From Luscinia megarhynchos (taxonomy: Eukaryota; Chordata; Aves; Passeriformes; Turdidae): a stretch of DNA of 64,000 bases. The first letter of the stretch is position 1, and every line of letters starts with the position of its first letter. Location: NCBI GenBank assembly GCA_034336665.1, contig JAPFBE010000003.1, positions 36,616,360 to 36,680,359 of the forward strand. Reading direction: 5' to 3'. The notes under the pieces were generated by a model. That model did not search any database. It had not been told where the DNA came from and saw nothing but the letters and a program-made list of their open reading frames with translations. The translations under genes and the position numbers were made by a program. Below are positions 23,700 through 37,165 of the stretch, piece after piece.

Positions 23700-26600
23700 T
23701 GTGTGGCTGAGATAATAAAAGAAATTTTTCAGGCAGTTCAACACACACTTTTCTGGTCACTGCTTCCTTTTAAGCTCTCTGTTTCTCTATTCACCTAAAA
23801 CACAGACTCACACCCTAAGTTCAAATGTGCTAAGAGCTTTAATGTACTTCACTCAAGTAAAAGGAAATTATCTCTATTGCAAGGGCAAGCAGTCTTGAAC
23901 ATCCATGGATGCCCTGGGTCACAGAGAGATATAAGTACCTTTAGTAAGTTCAGTCTTTTAACCAGATCCTCTAGATGTTCTCTTTTATAACTAGAAAAGT
24001 AATTATGAGCATTTTATATACTTAATTTTTTGTCAATAGTAGAATGAACAGCCATTTCTTGTATTATTTCTGTACAAATATGTGTGCATAATTGTCTGAT
24101 GCTTTTTTGATTTTCACCACTCAATTTACCAAATGCAAAATATATGTTAATCAATATTGACGTGTAGGGTTACTTAAATCTGTTTACTACTGTGGCCATA
24201 AGTATTGATAAGACACAATCCTTCTCCTCCACAAGCTATTCTTTCTTCTATACATCCTTCATGTATGAGCACCTTCTGCTTGTTCCTACATGTGGGCAAA
24301 AAAAGGAATGAACATTTAAAATCTGCACCAGCAACTGCAGATGGAAATGGCAGACTCAGAAAATCTCATTGGAGATGTTGTCCCGAACTGTGCAAGGGAC
24401 AATGGCAGAAGGAATTCAACAATAATTAAAATAAAATATGATAAATGTAGAATAAATGCTTCCAAATCATCAGATTCAAGTATAACAGTGAATAATGTAA
24501 TTCCCACTCCATGTACCTTCCTGCAAATTTTATGTCTACTTCAGGACTTGGTCAGGGATTAAGTTCTTTCTTTTCTGCATGCTGAAAATCCTTCATTTAC
24601 TGAAGTCTTGTTTAAATCAATTATCATCAGTTAGTGGAACAAAACCCCAAACAAAATTTTAAGGCTTTCATATATTAATATGAAACAGTCTTATTGTTTG
24701 ATGATTTACTAACAGATATATCTAATCAGAATTTTGATTTTCTGAAGAATGTAATAAATAAATCTAAAATGTTGTTGGAAATCATAGTGGCAACTAATTG
24801 AGTCCTTTTGTTTTGATTAGGGTGTGGCTAACAGACCAGTACTAATTTCATGTGATAGCATGTCCCATTCCTACAATTAACTTGTAACTGACCAAACAAG
24901 TCATATGACTGTTTAGCCCATAGCAGACTGAAATATATCTGATGCATTTATTTGGCAGAATAGCTCCAATTATTGTTTTCTTTTTTACTCATTTAGCTGT
25001 TCAAATTTATATACTACCAGACTATCTATTTGCTAGTGAAGACTTACTTAAAAACAACTTCCTCCATTATATTGCTCAGGATCTGTAGGGTTTCCAGAAA
25101 TCTTTTTCCATCTTTTCACTGAGAGGTAATGGACTCGAGAAAGTATGCCTCAAAGTGCATCTAGCTTTACTTCTGAAACACTAGAATTCTGTTATCTTTC
25201 TCCTAAAGAAAGAAGTAGCAAAGATTGAGAGGAACTATCAGTAACTGAACTACTATTATCCTTTTTTTTTTTTTCTGGGGTGAGAGGGTGAGGAGGGCTG
25301 TATATTTATGTGTTTGTGTTACTTTAGGTATCACCTGTGCAGCTATAATCTAGGGAACTGTCTTGGCACCAGCTACGGGAAAAGAGAAATACAAGTTGTC
25401 AGGATCTTACTGCATTCTTCTCCTGCCTCAGTTTCTTAATTTTGACTCTGACAAGGAAAACAACTAACTGTTTCAATCTAACATAAATTTCACAAGTAAG
25501 TCTTCTTTTGCCACACTGTGGGTTACAAAGATATCTGAGACAATTAGGAGGGGCAGTTTCTAGAACAACTTGTGTTTGCATTCTCAGTGACCTCTGCAGA
25601 GTGTGTTTTTTCTATTTCTATAAGCCTGACTGCTTCTGAACATGAGCTGATGCAAATCTGCTTTGCAATAATCTGACATTTGAAAGTCCAAATAAATTTA
25701 TCTCTGTAAGCAACAAACCACAAGTTCTTTGGGATTTTTCCTTTCAAATGACAGGGGAAAATAAAAATAAGTTATTTACTTTGCCTCTACATATAAACTA
25801 TATTTTAAGGTAAGATGTGGTTATATTTTCAAGAAATTTAGAAAAAAACATGTAATTTTATTAACTTTGTACAAGCAAGTAGTATTATTAAGTTTTATGT
25901 GATTTCTCTTTAAAGATTGAATCAGAACAGTGGAAGAAAGAAGAAAAGGGTAAAGTATCTCAAATTATATTCATCATAGTAGAAATAGTGATGTCAAAGT
26001 CTTCTCTGACACATGAAAGACTAAAAAGAAATGTTTTTTTAAAAAAATATATTATCTATGTGTCATATACATGCAAATTAGTTTACAACTGCTATTCTGT
26101 GGTATACATACAAATTTTTTACCTGTCAGCAGCCATGTACCCACAAATTATTTGTTCTCTAAATTTGATTGCTTGTATTTTGCTCATGTGTTCACCTATC
26201 AACTTTGAAAACCCCGTATCTAATTCATTTTTAACAACAATGACAGTTGCATTTTTGCAATCCTACTTGCTCATCCCTTCACCTAAAATTCTTGTTATTG
26301 TCCATCAGTACTAGTTATTTGAACAGGATGATTCACTTAGCAGCCATTGATTTGCACATCTAATTTTCCATGTGTTCAGAATACTCTATAAGAACACAGA
26401 ACCAATTTTCTAGGGGAAAAAAAAAGCAAAACAGCAAAAACCACATACCAATACCCCTCTAACAGACCTAGCAATATATCCTTTCCTTTTTCAATAATTT
26501 CTTTTGGCATCTTTTGTAAATTGATCTAGTTAGATCCTCACTTAATACAAGAAGCAGAAAAAAATTATTTTAGTTCTAAAAGTCAGTTACCATCAGGTGG

Positions 26601-26855
26601 AAGCAGCTCTGTAATGAAGTACTAAACCTGCACTTTCAAAATTCTATGCCAAAAATAATATATCCTGTTTTGCAAATTAAATTAATCTTATTTCCATCCA
26701 AATCACATTTTTTATTCTAATATATATTTCTCCTTTTTTAGCATTCATTATAAAAACATTTAATTTTTAAAAATATTGAGGATAAATTAGTTACTGTGAA
26801 AATCTTCCTATACCTTAAACATTTTAAAAAATATTAAATAAAAAGTGGCTAAAAT
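23700..26855. other. unique AT-rich non-coding sequence
   Basis: No gene, RNA or transposon is recognised. A T-run lies near 25261-25274. Reading frames up to 108 codons (25988-26314) have no recognisable domain. Confidence 0.5.
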
Positions 26856-26861
26856 TTTAGG

Positions 26862-26945
26862 CTTTGTTTTCTTTTGTTTGTTTTGTTTAGTGTAGCTTTG
26901 TTTTTGCTTCGTTTTTCTGTGTGTTGTTTTACTTTGGTTTGGTTT
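26862..26945 (+). repeat. G/T low-complexity tract
   Basis: This stretch is made of GTTTT and GGTTT units in irregular order, with few A or C. It is the same class as the A/C tracts, in the opposite orientation. Confidence 0.7.
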
Positions 26946-27154
26946 AAATACCTTACATTTCTCAGGTTTGCTGTTTTACCAATGGAACAGCACCTGACTG
27001 GCACTGTCCACTTTAGCAAAGCCTCCATTGCTCTAAAATGATCAGATTATTAAAATCCTGTGGGTTGCTGTGCTGTTGTGTAGTTGTTCCACGGGCAGAA
27101 ATTCATTGATACACCTGTGATATTATAGAAATCACTTTCCCCAGAAAGTTACTC

Positions 27155-27178
27155 TTTTTTTTTTTTTCTTTTTTTTTT
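27155..27178. repeat. interrupted T-run (T13-C-T10)
   Basis: A homopyrimidine run with one C interruption. No flanking element was recognised. Confidence 0.9.
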
Positions 27179-27179
27179 C

Positions 27180-28780
27180 TGACTCTGGCAAACGTTCTCT
27201 GCTCTGGGAAGGAAAGACAAATATAGGGGAATCTTACTCAAATCACCATTTAAGTTACAAGCACCATCATGATTAGAGAGGTCAGAAAGAGTCTATAAAA
27301 TGGATTGTCATGAGATTAATATAGTAGAATGGGTAAAGGAATGAAGTGATGAAGCAGTACTATGAGACTGAGTTATGGAGCAACTGAGAGATATGCCAGA
27401 TTTCTCCCACAGAGAGTACAGTACAAGGCTGCCAAAAAGTGTGTGGAAGCCAGTGGCTACCTGCTGACTTCAAAGGCTTTGGATCTAATTCCAGGCTCAA
27501 TTCAAAGCTACTTTGTTTTTGTCTCACATTCCTCCTTCTTAACAATGATTATTACATCAAATTTTCTCATCAAATATTTAGTCAATTATTTTTTCCTCCT
27601 TGTTTATTATTAATTCATTTTTGCTAGTGTTTAGAAAACTCTTTCTCATTCATTTTCATAGAGATGTATACATATCAATCATTGTCACTTGAAAATTCAG
27701 TACCCTATTTCCTTTCCTATTTTTAGGCATGCTGCTGACATATTTCCTTCATTCACAACTCTTCTACAGCCCAAGGTCAAATTCTGTTTTTGAACTAATT
27801 ACAAACTAGTTCATATTTAGAACCAGTGCAAATAAGCCACACTTGACAACTTATTGTCATCATAAAAAACATGATGACAAACAGCAGAAGTGAGTTTTTT
27901 GCCTACAAATTCAAAGACTGTATTGGTATCAAAATCTGTTCTGTCTTCCTTTTCTATGATTGTTTTAGTTACTTTGATAATATTTTGTTGGTATTTATCG
28001 CAATTCAAACCAAACAGACTTTCTTTTCTAAGGATACATTGACATTAGCAGTTCAGCCTGTGCCAGGAGTGCATGCCAGAAGACTTCCACACACCCACAC
28101 AGAGCAAGGAGCACAGTGGAATAGGAACCATTCTGTGAAGTGAAATAGGCTGCTGAGGACCCAACACAGCACACAGTGACCTTGGAATAGCTCTAGTCTG
28201 TTCTGAAGTTGGTATCTGTAAAGCACTTTTCAATTTAGCTTCATCTAAAAGGATACGTTTTCTGCTTTCTAAGGTTTCACTGCAGTAAGAAGCAAAAAGC
28301 AATGAGGGAAAACAGCTGGGGAATATTTTTCCAAATTTATCCCTAATCTGAAGGAAGATGTAGGTGTGGTCTGTTGGGTTTTGATTCACATTATGGTGCA
28401 ATCTTAGAGTACATGACCCGGAGGCCTTTCAGCAGCCAGTCTTCTGAAAAGTGTAATTTGACACCTTGCCTAGCATGCTCAAATCAATCACTAAAGGAAA
28501 TTTTGACCATCAGCCCAGAAGTACTCCGAAGTGAAAAAAAACCTCAACACATATAGCCAGGTTGTTGTCAGGTCCTCAGCACTACTTGTTTCTCTCTACA
28601 GATCGACAAGTAATTCCCTGTGCTACCTGCTAATACAGGCACAGGCTACAGCACTGCAGTTTGCTATATCCCTTATCATTTAAACTGTGATCTCTCTCTC
28701 CTCTCATTTTATTTTTAGTCTTGGTTTTTATTTTCTTCAATGACTCTTATCCAAATATTTTCCTGTTAACCACATCCTAC
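27180..28780. other. unique non-coding sequence
   Basis: No gene is supported. The 27360-27560 stretch is open on both strands (83 codons +, 61 codons -) and slightly less AT-biased, but neither translation resembles a known family. The 118-codon minus frame at 28045-28401 also has no recognisable domain. Confidence 0.45.
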
Positions 28781-28940
28781 ATTATTCTCTCTAGACTGGA
28801 CAGAGATGGATTTGATGAGGGGACTGTTAGGTGGATAAGAAAGTGGTTGGATGCCCATATCCTGATGGTCAATGGCTCAGAGTTCTGATGGACATCAGTG
28901 ACAAGTAGTGTCCCTCAGGGGCCTGTACTGGCACCAGTAA

Positions 28941-29168
28941 TTTGCAGATGACACCAAGCTGAGGGGTGCTGTTGGCACACCTGAAGGACATGATGCCATC
29001 CAGAGGGACCTGGACAAACTCAAGGAGTGGGCCCTTGGGAATCCCATAAGATTTAACAAGATCAAGTGCAAGGTGCTGTACCTGGGTGGGGCTTTCCCCT
29101 GTAGCAACACTGGGGATGAACAGATAAGAGCAGCCCTGCCAAGAAGGACTTGGGGTGCTGGTGGGTGA
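28941..29168 (+). pseudogene. CR1 reverse-transcriptase remnant (catalytic FADD block)
   Basis: Translated from 28941, the frame starts with FADD, the CR1 form of the reverse-transcriptase metal-binding motif (codons 28941-28952). It continues through the family-typical DLDKLKEW and KCKVLYLGG blocks to a TGA at 29166-29168. A TAA sits immediately before it at 28938-28940, created where upstream bases are missing. The upstream VPQG block is in a different frame, and the later LGVLV-type block is also frame-shifted. The protein would lack fingers, thumb and endonuclease domains, so it is dead. Confidence 0.88.
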
Positions 29169-29277
29169 GAGGTTGCATATGACCCAGCCATGGGCACTCA
29201 CAGCCCAAAAAGCCAAATGTGTCCTGGGCTGCATCCAAAGCAGTGTGGGCAGCAGGGCCAAGGAGATGATTCTGCCC

Positions 29278-29319
29278 CTCTGCTCTGCTCTGCTCTGCTC
29301 TGCTCTGCTCTGCTCTGCT
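29278..29319 (+). repeat. (CTCTG)8 microsatellite inside CR1
   Basis: Eight perfect CTCTG units (29278-29317) plus a partial unit sit within the CR1 copy, just before GAGACCCCACC. CR1 family members normally carry only about two such units at this place, so this is a local expansion of a seed already present in the transposon. The repeated SRAEQ strings in minus-strand frames come from it. Confidence 0.95.
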
Positions 29320-29554
29320 GAGACCCCACCTGCAGTGCTGCATCCAGCTCTGGGGTCCCCAGCATAGGAAGGACATTGACCTGTTGGAGAAACTCCAGAG
29401 CAGGGCCACCAAGATGATCAGAGGACTGGAGCACCTCTCCTATGAGGAGAGGCTGAGAAAATTGTGTTTTTTCAGTCTGGAGTGACCTAATAGCAGCCTC
29501 CAGTACCTCAAGGGAGCCTATGAGAAAGATAAAGTGGGACTTCTTACAAGACCC

Positions 29555-32500
29555 TTTAGTTCTTTGAGGAAAGGAGCATCTCTGTATCTAAAGGAATATA
29601 TAGGACTGCACATGCATATATTTCTTGCAATACAGGGTGAATGTATATATATTTGTAATTTTATTTTTCCTGTATTTGTAGAAGTGACTGTCAGTGTATT
29701 CATTACTAAGGGCAGATAAATAAGAGACAAGAACACTAGATTTGTCAGAGCTCTTAGTCTCACTGATATATTCTTATATTAACCTTGGGCATAAAACAAT
29801 GAAGATACATCCTCTACCATAAGGACCTAATCCTTCATTTCTCACCATCAGTTTTGGTGGATGCTTTTTATGGCAGGGAAAAGTCTTTGTCCGCCTCTCC
29901 CACACAAAATGCAGAGTGTAATACAGTCACAACACAGACTCTAAATAACTTGCACTCTAAGAAAATTTTATGTTCTAGCATCCAAGACCCCGAAGACTAA
30001 ATTATATACATCAAAATAATGAACATTTTCTTCAAATGATAAAGTTATATGTAGTCTGTGCATGAATTGAAGATAACATTTCTCTTCTGTTGCCTTTGAG
30101 TTAAAGCATCTCCCGAGCAAGATACTGAGATGCTACACGAAAAAAAAAGTGTAGTTGAAATACACAGTGATAATTCAAAGCAAGTTAAATAAAGTGTATG
30201 CAATTTCAGAAAAGTTAAAAATATTTTCTGCATTCACTAGTTATTACTGGACAATATAAGCCACACAATCAAATAATGAAAGACATTTAAAGCCCCATGA
30301 AAGTGCTTAATTATTGCTGCATTGAGACTCAGCAAAATATAACAAGGATTCTAATAATGTGCTAAGAAACAGTCATTCCATGTAAATCCCTGAGTGGGCT
30401 ACATACTTCTTCAAACCTGCTTCAGCAACACCTTCCTAAATTATCGAGGAACTTGAATGTATGCATCATATTTAGGAACATAAATATTCTGTGACTTATT
30501 TTATTTACTTTTTAAAAAAAACATTATTAACATTAAATTCACGGTACAAAGTATCCTCTGTAAAAAAAAAAAATTAAATTCTTTATTCATACAAAAACAA
30601 AACTTTAGGGTCTACAGTTCCTGATACATGAAAATTTTAGTTGCATTTTATTAGACATTGAGGTTTATGTTATCCAGTGAATGAAGTATGTTAAGTTCAT
30701 TCTCTCTACATATTAACTCAAATATCAACAAGTTTAGTGTTTACTCGTCAGTCTGCCTCACCATACCTTGATTCTAAGTTTTTCTGAAAAATAAGTTTTG
30801 CAGGACTCAAATCAGAAAAAAAAGGATCAAAGACACTGAAAGTTCAATCATAGCTCATCTCAAGATAATATTTTTCCTTAATAATGCTCCACTGATAAAG
30901 AAAGTTGCAAACTTAACTGAAAAAAAATGCAACAACAAAACTAAATGGATAATAATTTAAAGTGTGATTGTCAATATTCTGCTATGCATAAAGGACTTAT
31001 AACAGTTACGAAAAACCTATTCTATGTAAACCCCGAAGCAGATAAATAAATTATAAATGCAGGTCTCATGTCAAGAAACATATGCACAGTAAGCGCATCT
31101 TATTTCTTCTTTCAAAATATTTTGGGTATTAGGCATGACATTCTAAATATTGGAAAGAGATTGTAATTTATTTTTATAACCACTTTTAATGAGATTAGGT
31201 CAAATGTTATGTTTTAGCTGATTCAAATCATTTCACATGGCTGTTTAACATCTTCTAAATAGGAGAAATAATAAGATATTAAAAATAATCTCACTGGTGA
31301 AAAGAAAGCATATTCCAATTTCTTCTTTTTTATCACAATGTTTTATAGAAAATGTGAGTTTTTTAATAGCACTTGAGAATTGTGTTATCTCACAATAATT
31401 ATTAATAGTTATCCTCAAGACTGGGGTGTGAGGCACTGTGTCAGCTCCACGCTCTCCTACAGTCTCACAAGAGTGTTTGTAATCATCCCTGTGACTTATG
31501 TGGGGTTGCCAAGTTAGCTCTTCTAACAGCCTGATATTGGATCAACAAGTAGAGCAAATACTGTGAAAATGTCAACAGTGGTCCTGAAAAACGACAGGTA
31601 CCTCGAGGCATTTGTCCTCTGCAGTGGAGAACAGAGGTAGTACACTCAGACTAGCACAGAGTAAGTCCTGCTCATTACAAGAAGGCCACACACAAATCCA
31701 AGCTAGGAAACACTGTAATTTTCAGCCTTTCTAGATCAGGTCCCGTAGTGGGGTAATCAGCACAAAGACCATGCCAAAGTGCTGCTGTGTTGTTGCCTTT
31801 CATCACTGTCTTCTTGTCTTTAAGCTCTGTTTTCTTTCATTCCTTTCCTGGCTCAGCATGAGATGAGTCAGCTGAGGCGGCTCTATGTTACATTGTGCTT
31901 TAGCCAGGCTGAAAGACTTAACGCCATGAATTTTGCCAATATCCACCTTGTTCTGTCAGCTGGAAGAGAAAAAAACCCAACAATCTTGCTAGCCAAAATT
32001 TGCTCCAAACAGCTGAAATTTTGGTGCTCCCAAAATTGGTTTCTGTGTAGCCTATTCGATATCAAATGGATCATAAACTTCAGAGATAAGATGTAGGCTC
32101 CATAAAATATAAATCTCTATAATGTGACTATTACAGCAAGGCAAGCCACTGAGTGATTCTAAAGCAAAGTCAACATCTTTATACATTTCTGTGAACAAGA
32201 ACCATTAAGACAAAACATTAATTTTATACAGCAGTCTGTCACCTTCTGTCTACTCTCCAGGTGAGTGTGAGTTTTTATAAATGCTGACCACTTTTGTGCT
32301 TTTCCTCAATCTCAAAAGACTCTTTTGGACTCTGCAAGTCCCTCTCTGAGGATGGTTAATGGTCTCACGCTCAATCGATTGTGCTGCCAAGTCAAACATG
32401 AGAAAGCCTTGTCACAAAAACACTCCGATAATATAAAACACAACAACAGCTTGGTTATTTTGTTTAGTTTTCTTCATATTAGTTCCTTAGTTTGTGATTC

Positions 32501-35020
32501 TTTGTCTCATTCTGATTTTGCATGCAACAGTTAATAATTGAAATTTTGCTAATAGTGTTTACTTCGTCTTAGCTATCTTACTGTCAGCCACCTGCAACCA
32601 ATATGTCTATTGTATTCTCCAATTATGTATGGGTAATTATATTCCACTTTTCTTTAGTTTCTTTTCTCTGACTTGTAAAATGTATTTTTTAAAACAATGA
32701 TTTCTATTATTTCAGATTGCAACTAGGAATAACAAGTAACCAAAATTGAAATAAAAGTTAAGTCAACATCTCAAAACCCCTATTTAAACACATGTGAGCA
32801 CATAGCTTCAGTGGGAGTGATTAAATGTTCCTTTTCATTTGGACAATGTAAGTATCATTAGTGATTTTGGGATTTCACAATTTTGCAGCGCTTTAGGAAC
32901 TTTTGAAAGTCTAAAGCAAGAATCCATTTGCCTTCCTCATGGTGGCCGAAAGTACATGTAGCTGTAACCACCAGCACGTTGACACTTGCCCTCCAAAAAG
33001 CAATTTGATTAAGTTATCTTGTAACATACCAGTGCAGGACTAATTACTTCATACAAAAGCAAATCCTAAATTCTACTACCCATCTTTTCCAGTCTTACTC
33101 TGACTGGAAAATGGACATGTTTTCCATGCGCTCCCAGCTCACTTTCTGTAGTCCACAAGTTCATAACAGAACACAACTCCACCAGCAGCAGCCTTCCTGG
33201 GTTCCATCTCCAGCCCCCAGGGAAAGGCACCTGTGCTGCCTGATTCTGCAGCAACCAGCTCGGGGCCCTGCTGGTCTCCGTTCAGAGCACTCCCATGTGC
33301 CAGATGGCATTTGGGAAGGGAGGATTATAAAGCCTATACTGTGTCTGTCAACATTGTACTGTCACTGATTTTCATGCAAAAGAGTGTTAATACTTGTTTT
33401 TTAGACACGGCAACCTTTACAAGTTAATTTCTCATGTTTTATAGAAATTTGCTAATTAAACATGGGGTTCCATAAACTCTCTTTTCTTTCAAGCAATGGT
33501 ACATTTAACGTGAACATAAAGGATGGGGAAAAGACATGTAAAATGTACTGTTCTGAAGCTGTCTTCAGGATTTATGATATGCAGATGCAGGTCTAATTTT
33601 TCAACAACTTTGGATCTTTCAGAAAAGTTGAGTTTCCGTTTCTAGACAGCCTGTGTCTTTGTTCAGCATAAAGCTCATGGCATCCTTAATATTTACTGAT
33701 CCACTATGGTTATCAGAAATGCAAATAAAGGAATTTTCTTCTTAATCTTTCCTGAATCCTTATGTATTTTTCTATATCCAAAAGCCACATATCGTCACGT
33801 TGCTATGCAATTGAATATAGCTTTGAATTTGCTACTCACCCCTATAAAATAGCAACTTATTTTATTTCCAGTAACAAAAATATTTTGTTTTATCTGAACT
33901 TGGTAATGTTTCTTTGCTCAGGGGATCTCTCTGCATATATCCTTTTCCTTCTGCTTAGCATGCAGATGTTTGTAGAACGAACATTCCTGTAGCTTTACAT
34001 ACAATTCACCAATATTAGAAAATCAGAGACAGGCATTAAGATGAAATAAAAATATCTTGTTCTAGTCTGTTTCAAAAAGAAAATATTTTTACACTAGTAA
34101 TGCCCTCTAATGTTACTTGTAATGTTCCCTAAACTATTTTTATTTGTCTAAAATTATTCTGAGGAAAAAAACCTCCTGGGAGTTTCATCAAACCACACAA
34201 TTTCCATTAAGTGGTTTTATGGTACCTTAAATAAAACAAACTTATAAAATCAGAGACATTTTGAAAACCAAATTTAGCTTATAATGTATTTGCCATTTTA
34301 TTTTGATGACTTTGTTGTAACTGTTAGTGGTTTCTTCCACACTTCACATAATACTAATCTATTGGATAATTTTGGTCTACTTTTCTGTAAAATTGTCCTT
34401 AATACTTTAAGCTAAGTAGTGATTAATCCATGGTTATCAACATGTAAATTATTAAAACCAATGCTAATGTCTTTAGGGATGTATTAATATATTGGCCATA
34501 GCTTAATTATATCCAGTGGGATTCATCAGACATGTAAAGTATTTAGAATTTTTCTGCTCATAAAGACTCAGGTGTATGCCTCATTGACCTCCATGGGATT
34601 TTTCTTTTTTACACCTTTTAAAATTTAGCTCTCTGTTCTGTCATATCACTCATTAGTACATGTATTCATGTATTCATTCACTCAAGAAAAACCAAAGTGT
34701 CAGCTCATGGAAAGCTGTCTACCACTGCACTGCCATATTCAAAACGAGAAAAGAAAACTCTAATCCCAGTATAGACACCTATCAGTTCCTCACTCTGTTT
34801 TTACACTTGGCTGGTAGATTTGCACTAAACAAAGATATACAAAGGAAAAAAAAAGTGAAGTTGCTCACGCTAAAAGTAAATTTGCTTGGTTGTGTTAGGG
34901 TTATTCCAATGAGCAATTTTTCATCCAGAGAAGAAACTCGCTTTTAATCTTAAACTACATCACTGAAAGGTTTGAGAACACTTATTGAGATGTACTAAAT
35001 ATAGTTGGGGAAACTGTGTG
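29555..35020. other. unique AT-rich non-coding sequence
   Basis: No gene is supported. A less AT-rich stretch at 33090-33330 holds overlapping frames on both strands (85 codons + and 62 codons -) without known domains. The 31430-32000 stretch includes an AP-1/MARE-like TGAGTCAGC word near 31865 and may be regulatory. An A-run occurs near 30560. Confidence 0.5.
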
Positions 35021-35026
35021 AATTTT

Positions 35027-35107
35027 TATATATTTATATATTTGTATATTTTATATATTTATATATTTATATATTCATATATAAATTTTATAATTTTTTA
35101 TATATAT
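35027..35107. repeat. TATATATT-type AT-rich simple repeat
   Basis: About 80 bases of imperfect TATATATTTA units with only one or two G or C. It is self-complementary in many registers and likely to be length-variable. Confidence 0.9.
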
Positions 35108-35109
35108 CT

Positions 35110-36940
35110 GGAGCTGGTATCTACTTTCCCCTTTAGGCAACAGATATAGTGCCAGAGAGATCCTTTTATTGCCCTTTCATTCATTGTACCATTCCACTGA
35201 GATTTGACATTTGTTCTTAAGAACCTCCTACAGAAGCAAAGGAAAAAAAGAGAGAAAAGAAAAAGAAGTTCACCAAAGAAATCCAACAAAAAAAACCAAC
35301 CCACCTTATCTGCTCTGCTGCTGCATTGAAGAACACACTGCCAGTAATTATTAGCTACTCTCCGTTCCATGTAGCTTTCCTTTGCTTGAGAAAATATTTT
35401 CTGATCTACTGGATTGAGTTACTTTTTTGTTTTTTTCAGATCATTGGCAATACTTTCTGCCTTCTGAGTCTGGGACGTTGATATTTGCAACTTTTGGACA
35501 CTTTATTAGTAAAATACAACTAATTTCTTTCTCACACTACTATTGGAGTTGCACATTTTATTGCCATTAAACAAGAATTAGCACAACAGTTTCATTCTGC
35601 TCTTGTCATCCCAAAAGGAGCAGTAGGTGATGGAACTTCTGCCCTCACATTGTTGAACCCAAATAAGGTGGGACTTGCACATACTGCTACGTGAACATTG
35701 GCAGCCATGCCTTGCCAGTCTGCACTAGCAGAATGACTACTGTCAGTGCTGGAAGGTGTTCAGTATTAATACTGACACTGCCTTCAATGTGCATAAGATA
35801 AAGCCAAAACTAATTAAGAAAAATCAATAGAATAAAAGCTTACAACCTGGAATAGAACCAAAACGAAAGCTGAGCTCAGCTTATTGCATGGATTTCTAAT
35901 AGGCTGTCTTCTAGATTTTCTCAAAACTCTCTTCAGCAAAGAGGGCATAAGTAGAAATGTTGATGAAACACACACTTTGAGGTGGTATTTCAAATCTTAG
36001 TACAACTTTCATTTGAGCATCAGTAGAGGGCTCCTTGTGAGACACATTCCAAAAAGTTTAGGTGCTGTAAATATTTTAGTAACCACAGAAGGAACCTAGT
36101 AGATTTACTCACATCAGATAATGTTAACCTTTAATATAGTGAAGGCTTAACCTTTTTACCTATTGTGCTTGAACAAACACTTTTGGTTTAATAAGCATTT
36201 TAATTTTTTTTTGTTATTTTAAACACACAGTGATTCCCTATTAAAACATGCTTAGTTAAATGTGTCCTAGCATTAGAGAGATCAAATCTGTAATGTCACT
36301 CTAGTGTTTATCAGCACAGGATTCCAGTTTGCACTGTGGCTTCAGGAGAATTAAATACAGCAGACAAACCATTGACTGTTTTTATGCTTTCTTTCCAGTC
36401 TCTATCACATATCTAGAGATTGTGTTCACTTTTGTTGGGAAGGATAAGGATGTGACAGGAGAGTCTCACAGATATGTATGTATAACAGAAAGATCGTTGA
36501 ATGTAAAATCTGAAGAAGGTATAGAATTGATAGAAAGTTTTGATACAGAAGAAAAAGTCTTACTGGGTAACTAGGAAGGCAAAGAACAAGTGAGTTGGAA
36601 GGGGCTTTTATGACTTAGAGGAAAAAATAAATCCACCTCAAACAAAGATGCTTTTACCAAGCAGAAAGATTTTCACAGACAAAAAAAATACCATGTTACA
36701 AGTAAAGAAAAGATGTCAGAATTCCACTGCAAAAAAACTGAAAAACAACTTCTAGCTTAAACTGTAACATACTAGCTTTTGGTGATTGGAAAATAGTAAC
36801 ATAAATATGGTAATGTTAGTAGTTAGGGTAGGCTATAGGTAATAGTCAAGGTGTTGATTAGTTGTAACATAATAAGATGCACAGCAGAGAAAGAAATATA
36901 ATGTTTTGTAACACAAATAAAACAGAGCTTCAAAATACTC
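35110..36940. other. unique AT-rich non-coding sequence
   Basis: I see no gene. A single CTCF-like word, CAGTAGAGGG at 36021-36030, is present in the opposite orientation to those near 11 kb, but it is too weak to annotate alone. The 81-codon + frame at 36329-36574 has no recognised domain. Confidence 0.5.
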
Positions 36941-36945
36941 AGCTT

Positions 36946-36968
36946 GCCTATAGCCATCAGCTATAGGC
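36946..36968. repeat. 9-bp perfect inverted repeat, 5-base loop
   Basis: GCCTATAGC at 36946-36954 and GCTATAGGC at 36960-36968 are exact reverse complements around CATCA. A related GGCTATAGG word lies about 130 bases upstream near 36831. The stem is short and no gene is nearby to give it a termination role. Confidence 0.7.
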
Positions 36969-37165
36969 CCACCCACAACCCACAACTACTGTAGCCTCGT
37001 CCATGCATTGCACAGCATCTTGAGAGCTCTCTGAAGCCTCCATCTCTCCATCACACTGCTACAACCTTCTAAATTGATTTTTCTGGTAATACATTTATTG
37101 CAAATGAATTTCTTTTCAGTAACAATGGCATTCCAAAGGCCTTAAAAATATACAGCCAGATTTAT

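Larger units (their letters stand above)
28785..29552 (+). mobile_element. CR1 retrotransposon, ORF2 reverse-transcriptase region, truncated at both ends
   Basis: This is the largest CR1 remnant in the window. In order it shows coding blocks typical of CR1 ORF2: a WIRKWLDAH block, a VPQGPVLAPV block, then [18 protein letters not shown] and a KCKVLYLGG block. These are followed by the distal segment with CTGGGCTGCATCCAAAGCAG, GAGACCCCACCTGCAGTG and GATGATCAGAGGACTGGAGC. Relative to the family, bases just before the FADD motif are missing, so the frame changes there. The copy stops near ACTTCTTACAAGACC and lacks the CR1 3' end, so it was cut by a later event or assembled from a recombined copy. 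It is not functional. Confidence 0.93.

Noticed and set aside
27360..27613. Frame open on both strands with more balanced composition, considered as an exon
   Set aside because: Neither translation resembles a known protein, and no convincing pair of splice sites with conserved frame could be shown.
28869..29434. Several minus-strand frames of 78-130 codons
   Set aside because: They are antisense shadows of the CR1 copy. The SRAEQ repeats come from the CTCTG microsatellite.
33090..33330. Locally GC-rich segment considered as a coding exon
   Set aside because: Frames on both strands are short and unlike known proteins. It may be regulatory or an old insertion, but there is no evidence.
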